Below, piece by piece: positions 46,943 through 56,752 of a stretch of DNA of 64,000 nucleotides (position 1 is its first letter; every line of letters starts with the position of its first letter). Source of the stretch: Phylloscopus collybita (Eukaryota > Chordata > Aves > Passeriformes > Phylloscopidae); the NCBI GenBank assembly GCA_027886175.1, contig JAJNNQ010000024.1, forward strand, positions 32,033,001 through 32,097,000, read 5' to 3'. A program made the position numbers and the translations under genes. A model generated the notes under the pieces. The model saw only the letters and a list, made by a program, of their open reading frames with translations, was not told where the DNA came from and made no database searches.

Positions 46943-47560
46943 CTTCAGCAAGAACTTCAGAGTGGAGGAATGGAATTCCCTGGCATCTCCTGTAGGCATG
47001 GAATGAACATTTTTGGGGTAGAGGAGTTTTATTTTCACTGGACTGTGGGAATAAAAACTGCAGTAATCTCTGGGGATATATAGCAGTGATTTTTGTCAGG
47101 AAAATCTGAGGTGATCTCTAGGGGAGAAATTTGGTTTTGGGAAAAGGTGGGAAAACTCTGAGGTAATTTGGGGAGGAGAGGCAGAGAAAATTTTGTGAAA
47201 AAAACCTGAGGTAATTTTTAAGGGCCAGAAAGAACATTTTTGAGGTCAAATCTCAGGTAATCTCAGGGGAGTTAATGAATATTTTGGAGGCCAAATCTGA
47301 GGTAATTTGTATGGGACAAATCTGAGGTAATTTGTACGGGAACACTTGTGAGAGAAAACCTGAGGGAAATCATTAAAAAGAACATTTTGGAGAAAAAAAT
47401 TGAGAGAATCATGAGGTGGCATTTTGGGGCTTAAATCAGAAGTAATGTACAGATGCTGATGGGGATGTTATGAAGGGAAAATCTGAGGTCATCTCAGTGG
47501 GACAGAACATTTTGGCAGAAAAACCTCAGGTAATCTGTAAGGACCAGAATGAACACTGAG
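46943..47560. repeat. Degenerate minisatellite block, copy 1
   Basis: Many irregularly spaced copies of the core AATCTGAGGTAATCT, with intervals of about 50-65 bp. The whole block recurs at 48916-49660, starting from AGCAAGAACTTCAGAG in both. Confidence 0.75.
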
Positions 47561-47574
47561 AGAGAGGTGGCTGC

Positions 47575-47725
47575 CCCTAGTGATGCTGAGGGTGTGTGAG
47601 GGTCACGGAGGGAATACGAGCGTCACTGAGGGGACATGTGTCCCTGAGTGAGGGGCAGGTGCTCCAGGTGTCACTGAGGGCATAATAAGTCACTGAAGGA
47701 ATGGCTGATTGCCTGTGTGCTGCTG
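47575..47725. repeat. GTCACTGAGGG minisatellite, part 1
   Basis: Repeated GTCACTGAGGG-type cores (for example at about 47613 and 47669). The same motif family resumes at 48300-48650, so an LTR-like block appears to sit within one array. Confidence 0.65.
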
Positions 47726-47759
47726 AGGGGAGGTGAATGTGAAGCCCAAAGCTGGGCAA

Positions 47760-48295
47760 GAAAATGAAACTCTATAGTCAGACAGCTACAGAGCAGGTAT
47801 TTATTTGTTTATTCAGAGCTGGGAATGAGGTGGAACTCTCCACCACACCTCACTCAATCTTGTTTAGCCTTCAGTTTCATTTTAAAAGTCCTCCCGGGCA
47901 AGGTCACAGTTACAGCGTACCATTGGCATACTCATATTTGTATAAAGCTGTGTCATGGTTTTATAAGAGTTGGTTGATTTTGTGCATCAGTTCCTTCTGT
48001 GGTGGTCATCAGTCTTCTGGCGGTCTTTTGATGAAGACTGCTGTAGTCTTCCTCACATCTGAACTGTTCAGCTTCAGCACATGCCTGGCGCTTCTTGTTT
48101 TTTTCAGTCTAACTTGTTTTTAGCTAATTTCGCAGTTGGCAAGTACCACTAAAATTTACTATTTTACTCTTGATAGTGCTTGTTATCTCACTGGCATTGC
48201 TGTCTTGCTTGTTTTACCTGCACATCTTGGTACAGTATTACTTGGTACAGTGTTACTCATAACCTTCTGTTACATACCACTTAGGATTCAGATGC
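47760..48295 (-). mobile_element. LTR-like element within the minisatellite
   Basis: Non-repetitive AT-rich block lying between two parts of a GC-rich minisatellite. A minus-strand segment (GAGGAAGACTACAGCAGTCT and following, about 48055 downward) resembles 53898-53945 on the + strand, so the two may belong to related LTR families. Confidence 0.4.
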
Positions 48296-48299
48296 CACT

Positions 48300-48650
48300 T
48301 GCGTTGAGCTGAGGGGGAATATGGGGGTCATTTGAGGGGAGGCAGGCGTTCCTCTGAGGGGACAGGAAGGTCACTGAAGGAGTGGCAAATGAAGTGCTGA
48401 GAGGGCGTGCAGGTCACTGAAGGAACGGTGTGTGCTCTTCCTGTTGCTAAGGGGACACAAAGGTCATTTGAGGGGTGGCAGGTGCCTCGAGTGTCGCTGA
48501 GGAACCGCCAGGGTCTCTGAGAGGCATACGGAGAGCTCCACGTGCGTAACTGAGGCGGTGGCAGATGCCCTGCGTGCCACTGAGGGGGCGTGAGGATCAC
48601 CGAGAGGGAGGATGCGGGTTTGCCGTGGGTCGCTAAGGGCACGGGAGGGT
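48300..48650. repeat. GTCACTGAGGG minisatellite, part 2
   Basis: Recurring GGTCA(C/T)TGA(A/G)GG cores continue the array of 47575-47725. They grade into a CpG-rich stretch at about 48600-48860. Confidence 0.65.
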
Positions 48651-48915
48651 GGCTGCTGGGGATGCGGGCGCGCCCCGAGGCAGACGGCAGGGACGGGCGG
48701 GTTCTCGCCGTGCGCCCGCCCCTCCCGATTGGCACGGCCGGGGTTCCGTGCCCGGCCCGGGAGGCGCCCCGGGGCAGCCGCTGGGGTGGGACAAGGAGGG
48801 GGAGCGGATGTGGCCATCACGGGACTGCTTCGCTTTGCCAGGGCCAGTGCTGAGGCAACATCTTTTGTCCCACGGGCGAGAACTGTGAACCTCGGGGACA
48901 GCTCACAGTCCCCAA

Positions 48916-49660
48916 GGGGCAGCAAGAACTTCAGAGGGGAGGGAGGAATGCTTGAATTCCCTGGCGTCACCTGTGGGGCACGGGATGACCATTTGGGGGT
49001 AAAATTGAGCAGTGTCGGAACAAAAGCTGCGGTAATCTGTGGCGGTCATGCAGCGGACATTTTTGGCAGGAAAAACCGGCGTGATCTCCAGGGGGGAAAA
49101 ATAGTTTTTGGGAAAAAGTCTGAGGTAATCTGGGGAGGATGGGAAGAGAAAATTCTGTGATAAAGCCTGAGGTAATTTTAAAGGGCTAGAAGGAACATCT
49201 TGGGGCTGAAATCTCATCTGCATAAGAATGAATGAAAGTAAACCTTAAAGTAATCTCTAAGATATAGAACATTTTAGGAGCCAAATCTGAGTTAATCTGT
49301 AGGAGATATTTTGGAGGGAAAATCTGAAGTGTGTGGGGCAGAGAACAGACGTTTTTGGGATAAAATCTTAGGTGATGTACAGGTCACAGCTAAGGGGGCG
49401 TTTTGGAGGGAAAATCAGAGGTAATCTTTTGGGAGGGCCAAAGTCACTTTCTTGTCAGAAAACCTGAGGTAACTTATATGAAACAAATTAGCACTTTTTT
49501 AACGGATGAATTTGGGGTAGTTTAGAGAGGAAAAATGAGCACATTTGAGGGAGAATCTTGTTGTAAGACAGCAGTCAGAGGCAGCATCTTTGACAGAAAA
49601 TCTGGGATAACTGAAAAGGGAAAGAGGTGGCATTTTTAGCTAAAAACCTGGGATACTTTA
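48916..49660. repeat. Degenerate minisatellite block, copy 2
   Basis: Direct, diverged duplicate of 46943-47560, about 1.97 kb away. It has the same order of landmarks (GAACTTCAGAG, GAATTCCCTGGC, GGTAATCT cores). Confidence 0.7.
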
Positions 49661-50215
49661 GAAGGGTATTGCTGTGGGCAGAATGGGAGCTGCAGACAAA
49701 ATCTGTTAGAAAAGCCCTCCTGGTGAGTCTTGAGGTGCAAAAACAACCCCCTTGCTTTCTAAACTCCTCAGAGAAGAATCTGTGTGTGGCATAATCCAGT
49801 TGTAGCCCCAGAATTAGTCAATGGTTTATGCATAAAATATTTTATAGGTGTAACTGAACATTTATACAATATTATGCTTTGGTATAAAGGATGGCAAACC
49901 ACATGTATTCATATAAACTTATGATTTTGGTGATTACAACTACACAAAAGTACCTTAATCAAAATTCTTTCCTAAACAGTATAGGTGCTATAAAACCCAG
50001 TGTAGTATAATGCACTGTTTTCAACCAACAATGATTATATTAAAGCTAGCAAAAAAGCCTATTCTGTGAAAGTTAATATAATACAGCCATGCCAAAAAGG
50101 GATGCAAATCTCTTCTGCTTATCTTTGGGAGGGAAGTGAGGAGCGTCTACAACCAGGAAGGGATCGTTACAAACACAATTCCAAGAAGGAGTATCTTCCA
50201 AGACCTAATGTTAAT
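49661..50215. other. AT-rich spacer, nothing recognised
   Basis: AT-rich sequence between the minisatellite and the GC-rich block. No gene or certain repeat family. Confidence 0.35.
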
Positions 50216-53200
50216 ATTTGGGACTGGGTGGCTCCAGGCTCAGTCTGTGGGGCTGTTGGGTGGGAGTTCCCTTCAGGCCCAGGAGCTGGAGCTTCACAGG
50301 CCTGGGTGTGTGGTCGTCCATTGGCAGAGGCTGTGGGATGATGAGGCAAGAGCGGCAGCGGCTTGGAGCTCAAGAGTGGAATGGTGAGGCAAGAGCGAGC
50401 TTGGAGGTGAAGAGGGGCCTTGAGAGGCCCTCTGGGGAAAGGGCCTTCCTGGCATGGCCAGGGCACCTTCAGGGTGCCAGGGATGGCTTTGTGCTGGGCG
50501 ACCTCCCTGTGTGCAGGGCTGGGTCTTTGCTGTGCTTGGCCTTTTGCTGTTGTGCTCCTTTGGCTGCCCGGGGAAAGGGGCAACCCTGTAAGGAGGGTGA
50601 GAGCCCCTGTCTCCACACCCAAGGGGGGAAATGCAGCTCTCCCAGCTCCTGGCCCAGCCACCCTGTAAGCAGGGCAGGGCTTTTCGCCAGCCCTGGCAGC
50701 TTTCTGCCTGCTGCTGGCCCCTGGCCAGCGTGAGTCCCTGTACTCGAGGCGTGTCACAGCCCTTGTCCCTGTGCCAGCCCCGAAGAGCCTCCACGCCTGG
50801 AGGCCCCTGTGCCCTCTGTGCAGTGCAGTGCTGATGCCTGGAGAAGCTGCCTGGAAGAGAAGCTAGACAGTGTGAAAGGAATAATAATTTCTTTAAAAGG
50901 CCTTCAAAGGATACACCTTGGGCAGTACAAGACTCCAGCCGGGCTCCAACCAAGATGAACTCCGAGTCAGGAGTTTTCACGCTTTTACAAGTTTTGGTCT
51001 CTTTACATATTGGGCCTAATAGTCCAATGACACTTCAGGTTATGAAGTTCCATCCTCCCAGATTGCTGTCCTCAATTAGCTGTTGTTTGTACTTTTTGGG
51101 ATTGAGGCTACAATGGGCTTTTCAGGCTGGCAAAGGATGGTTTTATTACACTGAATTGGGAGGAGGACTTGCAAGCACTTTAGATGAAGTTCAGAGTTCT
51201 ATACTAATGCCGTACAGAATCTGGCAAATAGGAAAGCTAAAACTTAAGGCATCAGTGCAGGGGCAGGTCTGGTGCTTTCCTCTCCCACTGAGTGGCAGGT
51301 TCTCTCCCTAGAGCAGGTTGGCTGCACAGAACTTGCTTCCTCTTCTGGGACTGTCTTCCCCTCCCTCAGTTGGTGTTAGTGAGCAAGTGTGTTTGCACTG
51401 TAGCTCCCCTTTGGAAACAGAGCAGTGTAGCTTAGACTTCCCAGGAGGGCGAGAGGAGTTCTGTGCAGCCACAGGCAGATACCCAAAAAGCACGGGTGGA
51501 GAAAGTGTCCGGACTTGCCCCTGCTTTCTGAGGAGGGTGTGAAGCTGCTCAGTGGGAGCGTGGGCCCCGTGTCCCGCCTGTAGCCAGGACCTGGGTCTGC
51601 GCCTCTGCTGCTGGGCGTGCCAGCCCTGTACTGGGGCATGTGTCAGGACCTTTGTCCCCAGGAGCAGCCCCAGGTCCCTGTAAGCAGGGCTGGGGAGGCT
51701 GCTTTAGCCAGGTGACAGGAAGGAGCGCTCCCGGGCCCTTGCCAGGGTGCAGGCTGAGGAAGTGCTGTGTGGCAGGGCATGGTGCCGCCTATGGCACTGC
51801 TCTGGGCTGGTGCCACCTCCCTGGTGGCCTTGTTGAGGAGGCTCCCGGGGCTCCTGCAGACGTCTGTGTTGCTGCGCTGAGGCCGGGCTCTGGCCAGCCC
51901 TGAAGTGGGGCGCAGGCCGGAGCCTGTGCTCAGTGGTGCTTGTAGGGGGTGCCGGGCTGTGGGGGTGGCCCCATAAAGTGGGGTTGTGTGCGTCCCCTGG
52001 CCTCAGCAGGCAGTTGCATGGACCCCCTGTAATCAGGTGGGTATACCCGTGAGACAGTAATTTTGAAGACTTTAGAAAAAAACTAAGGTTATAGACAACA
52101 ATATATTGCTGATTTACCTGGAAAAAATAAGCTTTGCTGAAATCAGTTAAAACTCAGAGGATGGTTAAAAGAGGCCAGATTTTAGATAAGCTATCCCAGC
52201 TCTAATAACTCATTGCTTGTCAACTTTATGTTTGTGTAAGCTGGGCTTGTAACGAAAAACAGGGAAATTGATCAATAGACCCCAGAAACACAAGATGATT
52301 GCAAACCCTCTATCTCCAGAAACAGTCCTGGGAACAGGAAACTATAGGTTTTACCAAGGAGTCATTTGTCACGTATGCATCAAAAGGTTGAAAGTTTAGA
52401 ATGAGCAAGACTAGTTTTACTTCCTCCTTTTGGTGAACACTCCCCACACAAGACCACTGACTCATTTCAGAGAACAAACTACAGCATGCTTAATAGCCTT
52501 TTTGTCAATTAGCATAAGAAGTGGAGAAGAGGTGGTGACAGGGGTATGAATATGCATTGGTATTTTGTGTGTCTTTTGTAGATAAAAGGATTTGCAATTA
52601 CCTGTGATCTTTGCAGTGCTGCCCGGCAGTAATAAACATACACTTTCTAACTTAACTGTTAGAGAGGCTTTTGTCCGTCACAGTTGCGTATCGATATATT
52701 GATATTCATATTTTAATAAATCACCTGGCCCCGGCCTTTCAGAGGCGTGGGGCCAGGAGTCATGGGGCTGGGCTCCCGGCCCCTCAGGCCCTCAGCTTTA
52801 GGCCATGAGCTGGACTGCCTGACTGTAGAGTCTGGTTCCTGTTGCCGTGGGGGAAGGCCGAGCTCTGTGGCTCCCTGGGTGTGGAGCGGCCTGTAAGCAG
52901 GCTGTGGGGCAGGGAAGCTTTGTGCTCCCTTCAGTTGGCAGCCTGTGTGGGGCATCTGCCCCGTCGTTAGTGGGCAGTGCTCTGGAATTGGAGAGAAGGA
53001 GCCTCCATAAGCCTTGGGGACCAGGCCCACCCTGTAAATCAGGGCCAGTGCTCTGGAGCCCCAGGCACTTCGCAGTCCAGGCAGCGGCCTGAGTCCCTGT
53101 AAGAGGGATGCAGCCTCTTGGCCGCTGTTTTGCATGCCCAGCTTCATTCTCCCAGAGGGCCTGGTTCCCGCATGGCGTGGGGCTGTGGCGGACGTCGTGA

Positions 53201-53540
53201 TGTGAGCCAAGCTGAAGTTGGAGACTTTTGGGCAGCTTGGCGGGGTCTGTGGGTACTGGCTTGAGGATCTTGCTGTGGGGCTGTTGGGTGGCGGTTCCCT
53301 TTGAGAGCTGGAGCTTCTCAGGCCTGATTGTGTTCATTGGCAGAAGCCAAGCTCCTTGTCCTGCTTGTGTGCTAAGAGTTATTGCAGAGGGGAGGCCTAA
53401 AGGGGAGTCCTGCGTGGCAAAAGCCAGAAATGTGTGGGAATGGTGCTAAAGACCCCAGACAAGGCGGGCCTTTCCAGCCAGTGCCAAGCTCAGCACCCCA
53501 GGCTGGTGTTGGGAGAAGCTGGGCCACTGCAGGGCATGGT
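50216..53540. repeat. GC-rich degenerate repeat with CCCTGTAAGCAGGG palindromes
   Basis: The imperfect palindrome CCCTGTAAGCAGGG and variants recur at about 50508, 50583, 50661, 51677, 52026, 52890, 53032 and 53094, often 60-78 bp or a multiple apart. A longer segment (GGGGCTGTTGGGTGGG and following, 50249) recurs at about 53277. Non-repeat stretches (about 50860-51300) and an LTR (52050-52683) interrupt it. Open frames here look like by-products of high GC. Confidence 0.6.
52050..52683 (+). mobile_element. Solo LTR
   Basis: Begins TGAGACAG and ends CCGTCACA, the expected TG...CA. It has a TATA-like GTAGATAAAAGG near 52578 and AATAAA at about 52633. No coding sequence. Confidence 0.65.
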
Positions 53541-54290
53541 GGTGTGATAAATGAATATGATTTTGTGCTAACTAAACTGTAACTATATCAATATTTTAGA
53601 AAAAGGCAAATGGTATGTGATTAGTGTCACAAAACAGATGTTTGCAAATGTTTATGAGAAAATAGGATACGGGATGTAATTTGAGATAAGTAAAATCCCC
53701 AAATGGAATAGGTCTTGGGATAATTGGAAGTTTGGCCTTGAGATGGACAATTGGGATGGTTCCAGGTACGGAATCTATGTTGTGCTTTTATCTATGAAAT
53801 AATACGGCTTAATTTTGGAATATGATGCTGGATAACATAACACAAGGCTTGGGCACCTGTACAACTTGTAAGGTTATCCAGAGGACAATGAGGAAGACTG
53901 TGAGCCTTCATCCAAAAGACCACCAAAAGAAGACAGAAGACCCCTAACAACAAGTGAAGCATGCGCCATGAAGTACAATGACGTAGAGTTTTAGAATCAG
54001 AAATAGGAGGAAACTTAGGGGAAACATTGATGGATATGTATTAGCATATGGTATAGAAGTTTAGTTTGACTTGCTCTGTTCTGTACAGGAGGTAGGGTGA
54101 GAAGCCTTTCCCATACCCTGGTCAGTTTTGCTTATGCTTTATCCAAACCTTAATCATACTTAATTAATTACTGCCAAATACATATATATATACTTGAATA
54201 TATTTACTAAATCATATTAATTTATACCAAATTGTTATTCAATTAAATTACTGCTAACTAAAATAGACCGAGTTGTTTGACCTCATTTGT
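53541..54290 (+). mobile_element. LTR-like element
   Basis: AT-rich block set in GC-rich surroundings, running from TGATAAATGAATATG to about CATTTGTAACA. It carries GAGGAAGACTGTGAGCCTTC, related to the minus strand of 47760-48295. Boundaries are approximate. Confidence 0.45.
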
Positions 54291-55106
54291 AACAGTGCTG
54301 TAGATGGAGAGGCCCTCACTTGCAGTGCCACATTGTGTAGCTGTAAACAGACATTTCTTCTGCTAGCTGGTTTTCATCCTGCTGCAGCCAGGGAGGGGAA
54401 CAGGAGTAGGCAGCTGTTTGTACCTACTGTCCCCACAGGCTGTGTCTCTCTGCTGCCTTGAGCTGTGCATGTGCACCTGCAGCCACCACGCACTGCTGTT
54501 CGTACAACTGCTCCCACTGGATTAGGAAGCCAAATCTCCTGAGCACCTTGTCTTCAGTACAAATTCCCCTCTCTCTGGGAAACGGGGGAGTTTTCCCAGC
54601 GAGAAAAGAGAGAGGATTCACTTGCGTAGGTAGGAGAGAGGTGCACAGACAGCAGTTGTACACCCACCTGCCTTCCCTGTGGGGAGCTGGCACTGTTCGG
54701 TCAGGGCGGCTTAGGCACTTGGTGTTTCCTGAGGGAAGAGAAGTGAGGACACAGGAGGCAGGAAGTGGGAGGAGATGGAGTAAAGAAAGATCCATGGTGT
54801 GCAATGGTCTACAGCAGGACATGAAGGCAATTCAATAGGCAGGGATGTTCTGCATGGGATGTCATGTGCAGAGGGAGCCCTGTCTCTTCAGCCTCTTCTG
54901 CAGCATGATGTGGCCTGGGCAGGCATGCCATTACAGGCACCACTGAGGATTTCCAGGAATGCTGCTGCTTCTGGTGAGCCTGGGATCAGCTCTGAGTCAG
55001 GAAGAGGACTTTTTACTTCAGTTGGCTCTGAAGGCCCAGTATGGATTGTTTTTCTCATGACAACAAATCCAAATAGAGGGCCACAAAGATGAAGGCAATG
55101 AGGATA
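54291..55106. other. Unassigned spacer
   Basis: No gene, RNA or repeat family recognised. Confidence 0.3.
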
Positions 55107-55503
55107 GAGACAGAGGGCTGGAGCAGAAGCTAAAGGAATTTGGATTCTTCAGCATGGGAAAGACAAGATTCCAAGCTGGTCTTATAGCAGCCTTTGAAGA
55201 GGATTCCAAGAAAGCTGGAGAGGGACGTTTTACAAGGGCATGTAGCGATAAGGCAAATGGGAATGGCTTTAAACTGAAAGATGGCAGGGTTAGAGAAGGT
55301 ATTAGGAAGAAATTCTTTTCTTTTTTTGAGACACTGGCACAGGATTCCCAGAGATACTGTTCACTGCTGGAAGCATTCAAGGCCAGGCTGGATAGGGCTT
55401 TGAGCAACCTGGTCTAATGGAAGAAGTCCTTGCTCAAGACCTAAAGGTTGAAAACAGATGATCCTTAAAGGTTCCATACAACCCACATCATTCCATGATT
55501 CTA
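55107..55503 (+). mobile_element. CR1 LINE 3' fragment
   Basis: Contains the CR1-type segments GATTCTTCAGCATGGGAAAG and GGCCAGGCTGGATAGGGCTT, and ends CATCATTCCATGATTCTAGG. Confidence 0.85.
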
Positions 55504-55509
55504 GGACTT

Positions 55510-56250
55510 CACTGGGCGATGGTCTCAGTGCCCACCCAGGGACGCCAGATCTCGGGGTCTCTGCTTGCCCGAGAATGAGGGATGGGCACTGCCCCACCCC
55601 ATGTCCTTCGGGAAGCCCCGAGATGCCCACAGAAAAGACGAGGAGTCTTCAGATGTTCTTTTTCTGAGTTTTCCTCCTTGTTTATTTTATCTTATCTCTA
55701 CAATTCTCTCTGTGCTCTGCCAAGGTCTGGACAGCACGGGCAACAGGCGACGACAGTGACGCCTGACACAGCTCGTCATCTTATATACAGATAATTGCGT
55801 GCACATTATTTACAATTGTGACCCAATACATACACTTAACACTAGACAGGTATTTTCTACTTTGGCCCAATCCCTCTAAACCTACTTCATGTCGTCACCA
55901 CTGTGCAAAATGGAGACAAAGAGGAAGGAGAAGACTCTAGGGTAACACCCAGAATCCTCCATCTTGTCTCTGGTCCTTCTTATATTGAAACCCCTAATGT
56001 GAAAATATTATTACTTTCTACTACTTTCAAGGCCTTGCAATTCTTCCCATAGTGTTGGTAATCTTTCCCATGGACTATAATCGAGACCCCTGCCTGTCTG
56101 GGGTCCATATGCCAGGGTCTGTAACCCCCCTGCACATATCTCCGACCCCCCTGTACACGTTTTAAACCCCCCTGTACAGGTTTCTGCTTGTCCAGGGTTT
56201 CCAAAGGAATACCCTGGACTCCTACATACCCCTCCAGCTCAGATATTGGG
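55510..56250 (-). mobile_element. Candidate solo LTR next to lectin gene E
   Basis: The minus strand has a TATA-like CTGTATATAAGATGACGAGC near 55790 and AATAAAC near 55685, with no coding sequence. Its upstream edge meets the poly-G run at 56248-56268. Confidence 0.5.
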
Positions 56251-56268
56251 GGGGGGGGGGCGGGGGGG
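56248..56268. repeat. Poly-G run at the edge of array unit 5
   Basis: Twelve or more G followed by C and a further G run. It lies at the left boundary of the lectin unit, a place where assembly errors are likely. Confidence 0.85.
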
Positions 56269-56752
56269 AAGAGATACAGAGACACGGCACAGAGTCTTTC
56301 TTCATTGGTGTGATACTGTATTTTCTCTTGCCAAGGATTTCAGAATCTGTTCAGCAAACCCAGTACAGCTGGAGGACACTTTGTGTGTGACACAACAAAC
56401 AGCAAACAGCTCTGCTCAAGGAGACAAAGGACATTGACTCTCTGGAGATCTGTCTTCCATTCCTGTATCTTCTTCCTGGAGAAGTCCATCTCTTTTCAGC
56501 CAGAGGCCCCTGGACCCCGTCAGGGAGAAGAGCACACAGGAAGACAGGACCTGCTTTGATGAGCCTGAGCCCTCCTGTGTTCCCTGAGCCACCACCCCAT
56601 GCACTGGGGATGCTGGACAAAGCTCACTGCACTTCCACACACACAGTCCCACCCTGCACAGTGAAGGAAGATGTGTCAGAGCTCTCCCCCCCTCCCAGCA
56701 CAGCCAGCTCACTGCTCAGCTCCCAGCTTTGTTCGGGACAGAGGTGTTTCCA

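Noticed and set aside
48612..49160. Plus-strand 182-codon frame
   Set aside because: It crosses a CpG-rich stretch into minisatellite and has no conserved domain.
46943..49660. Regularly repeated motifs resembling a CRISPR array
   Set aside because: Repeats are degenerate, spacing is uneven and the genome is clearly that of an animal. They are minisatellites.
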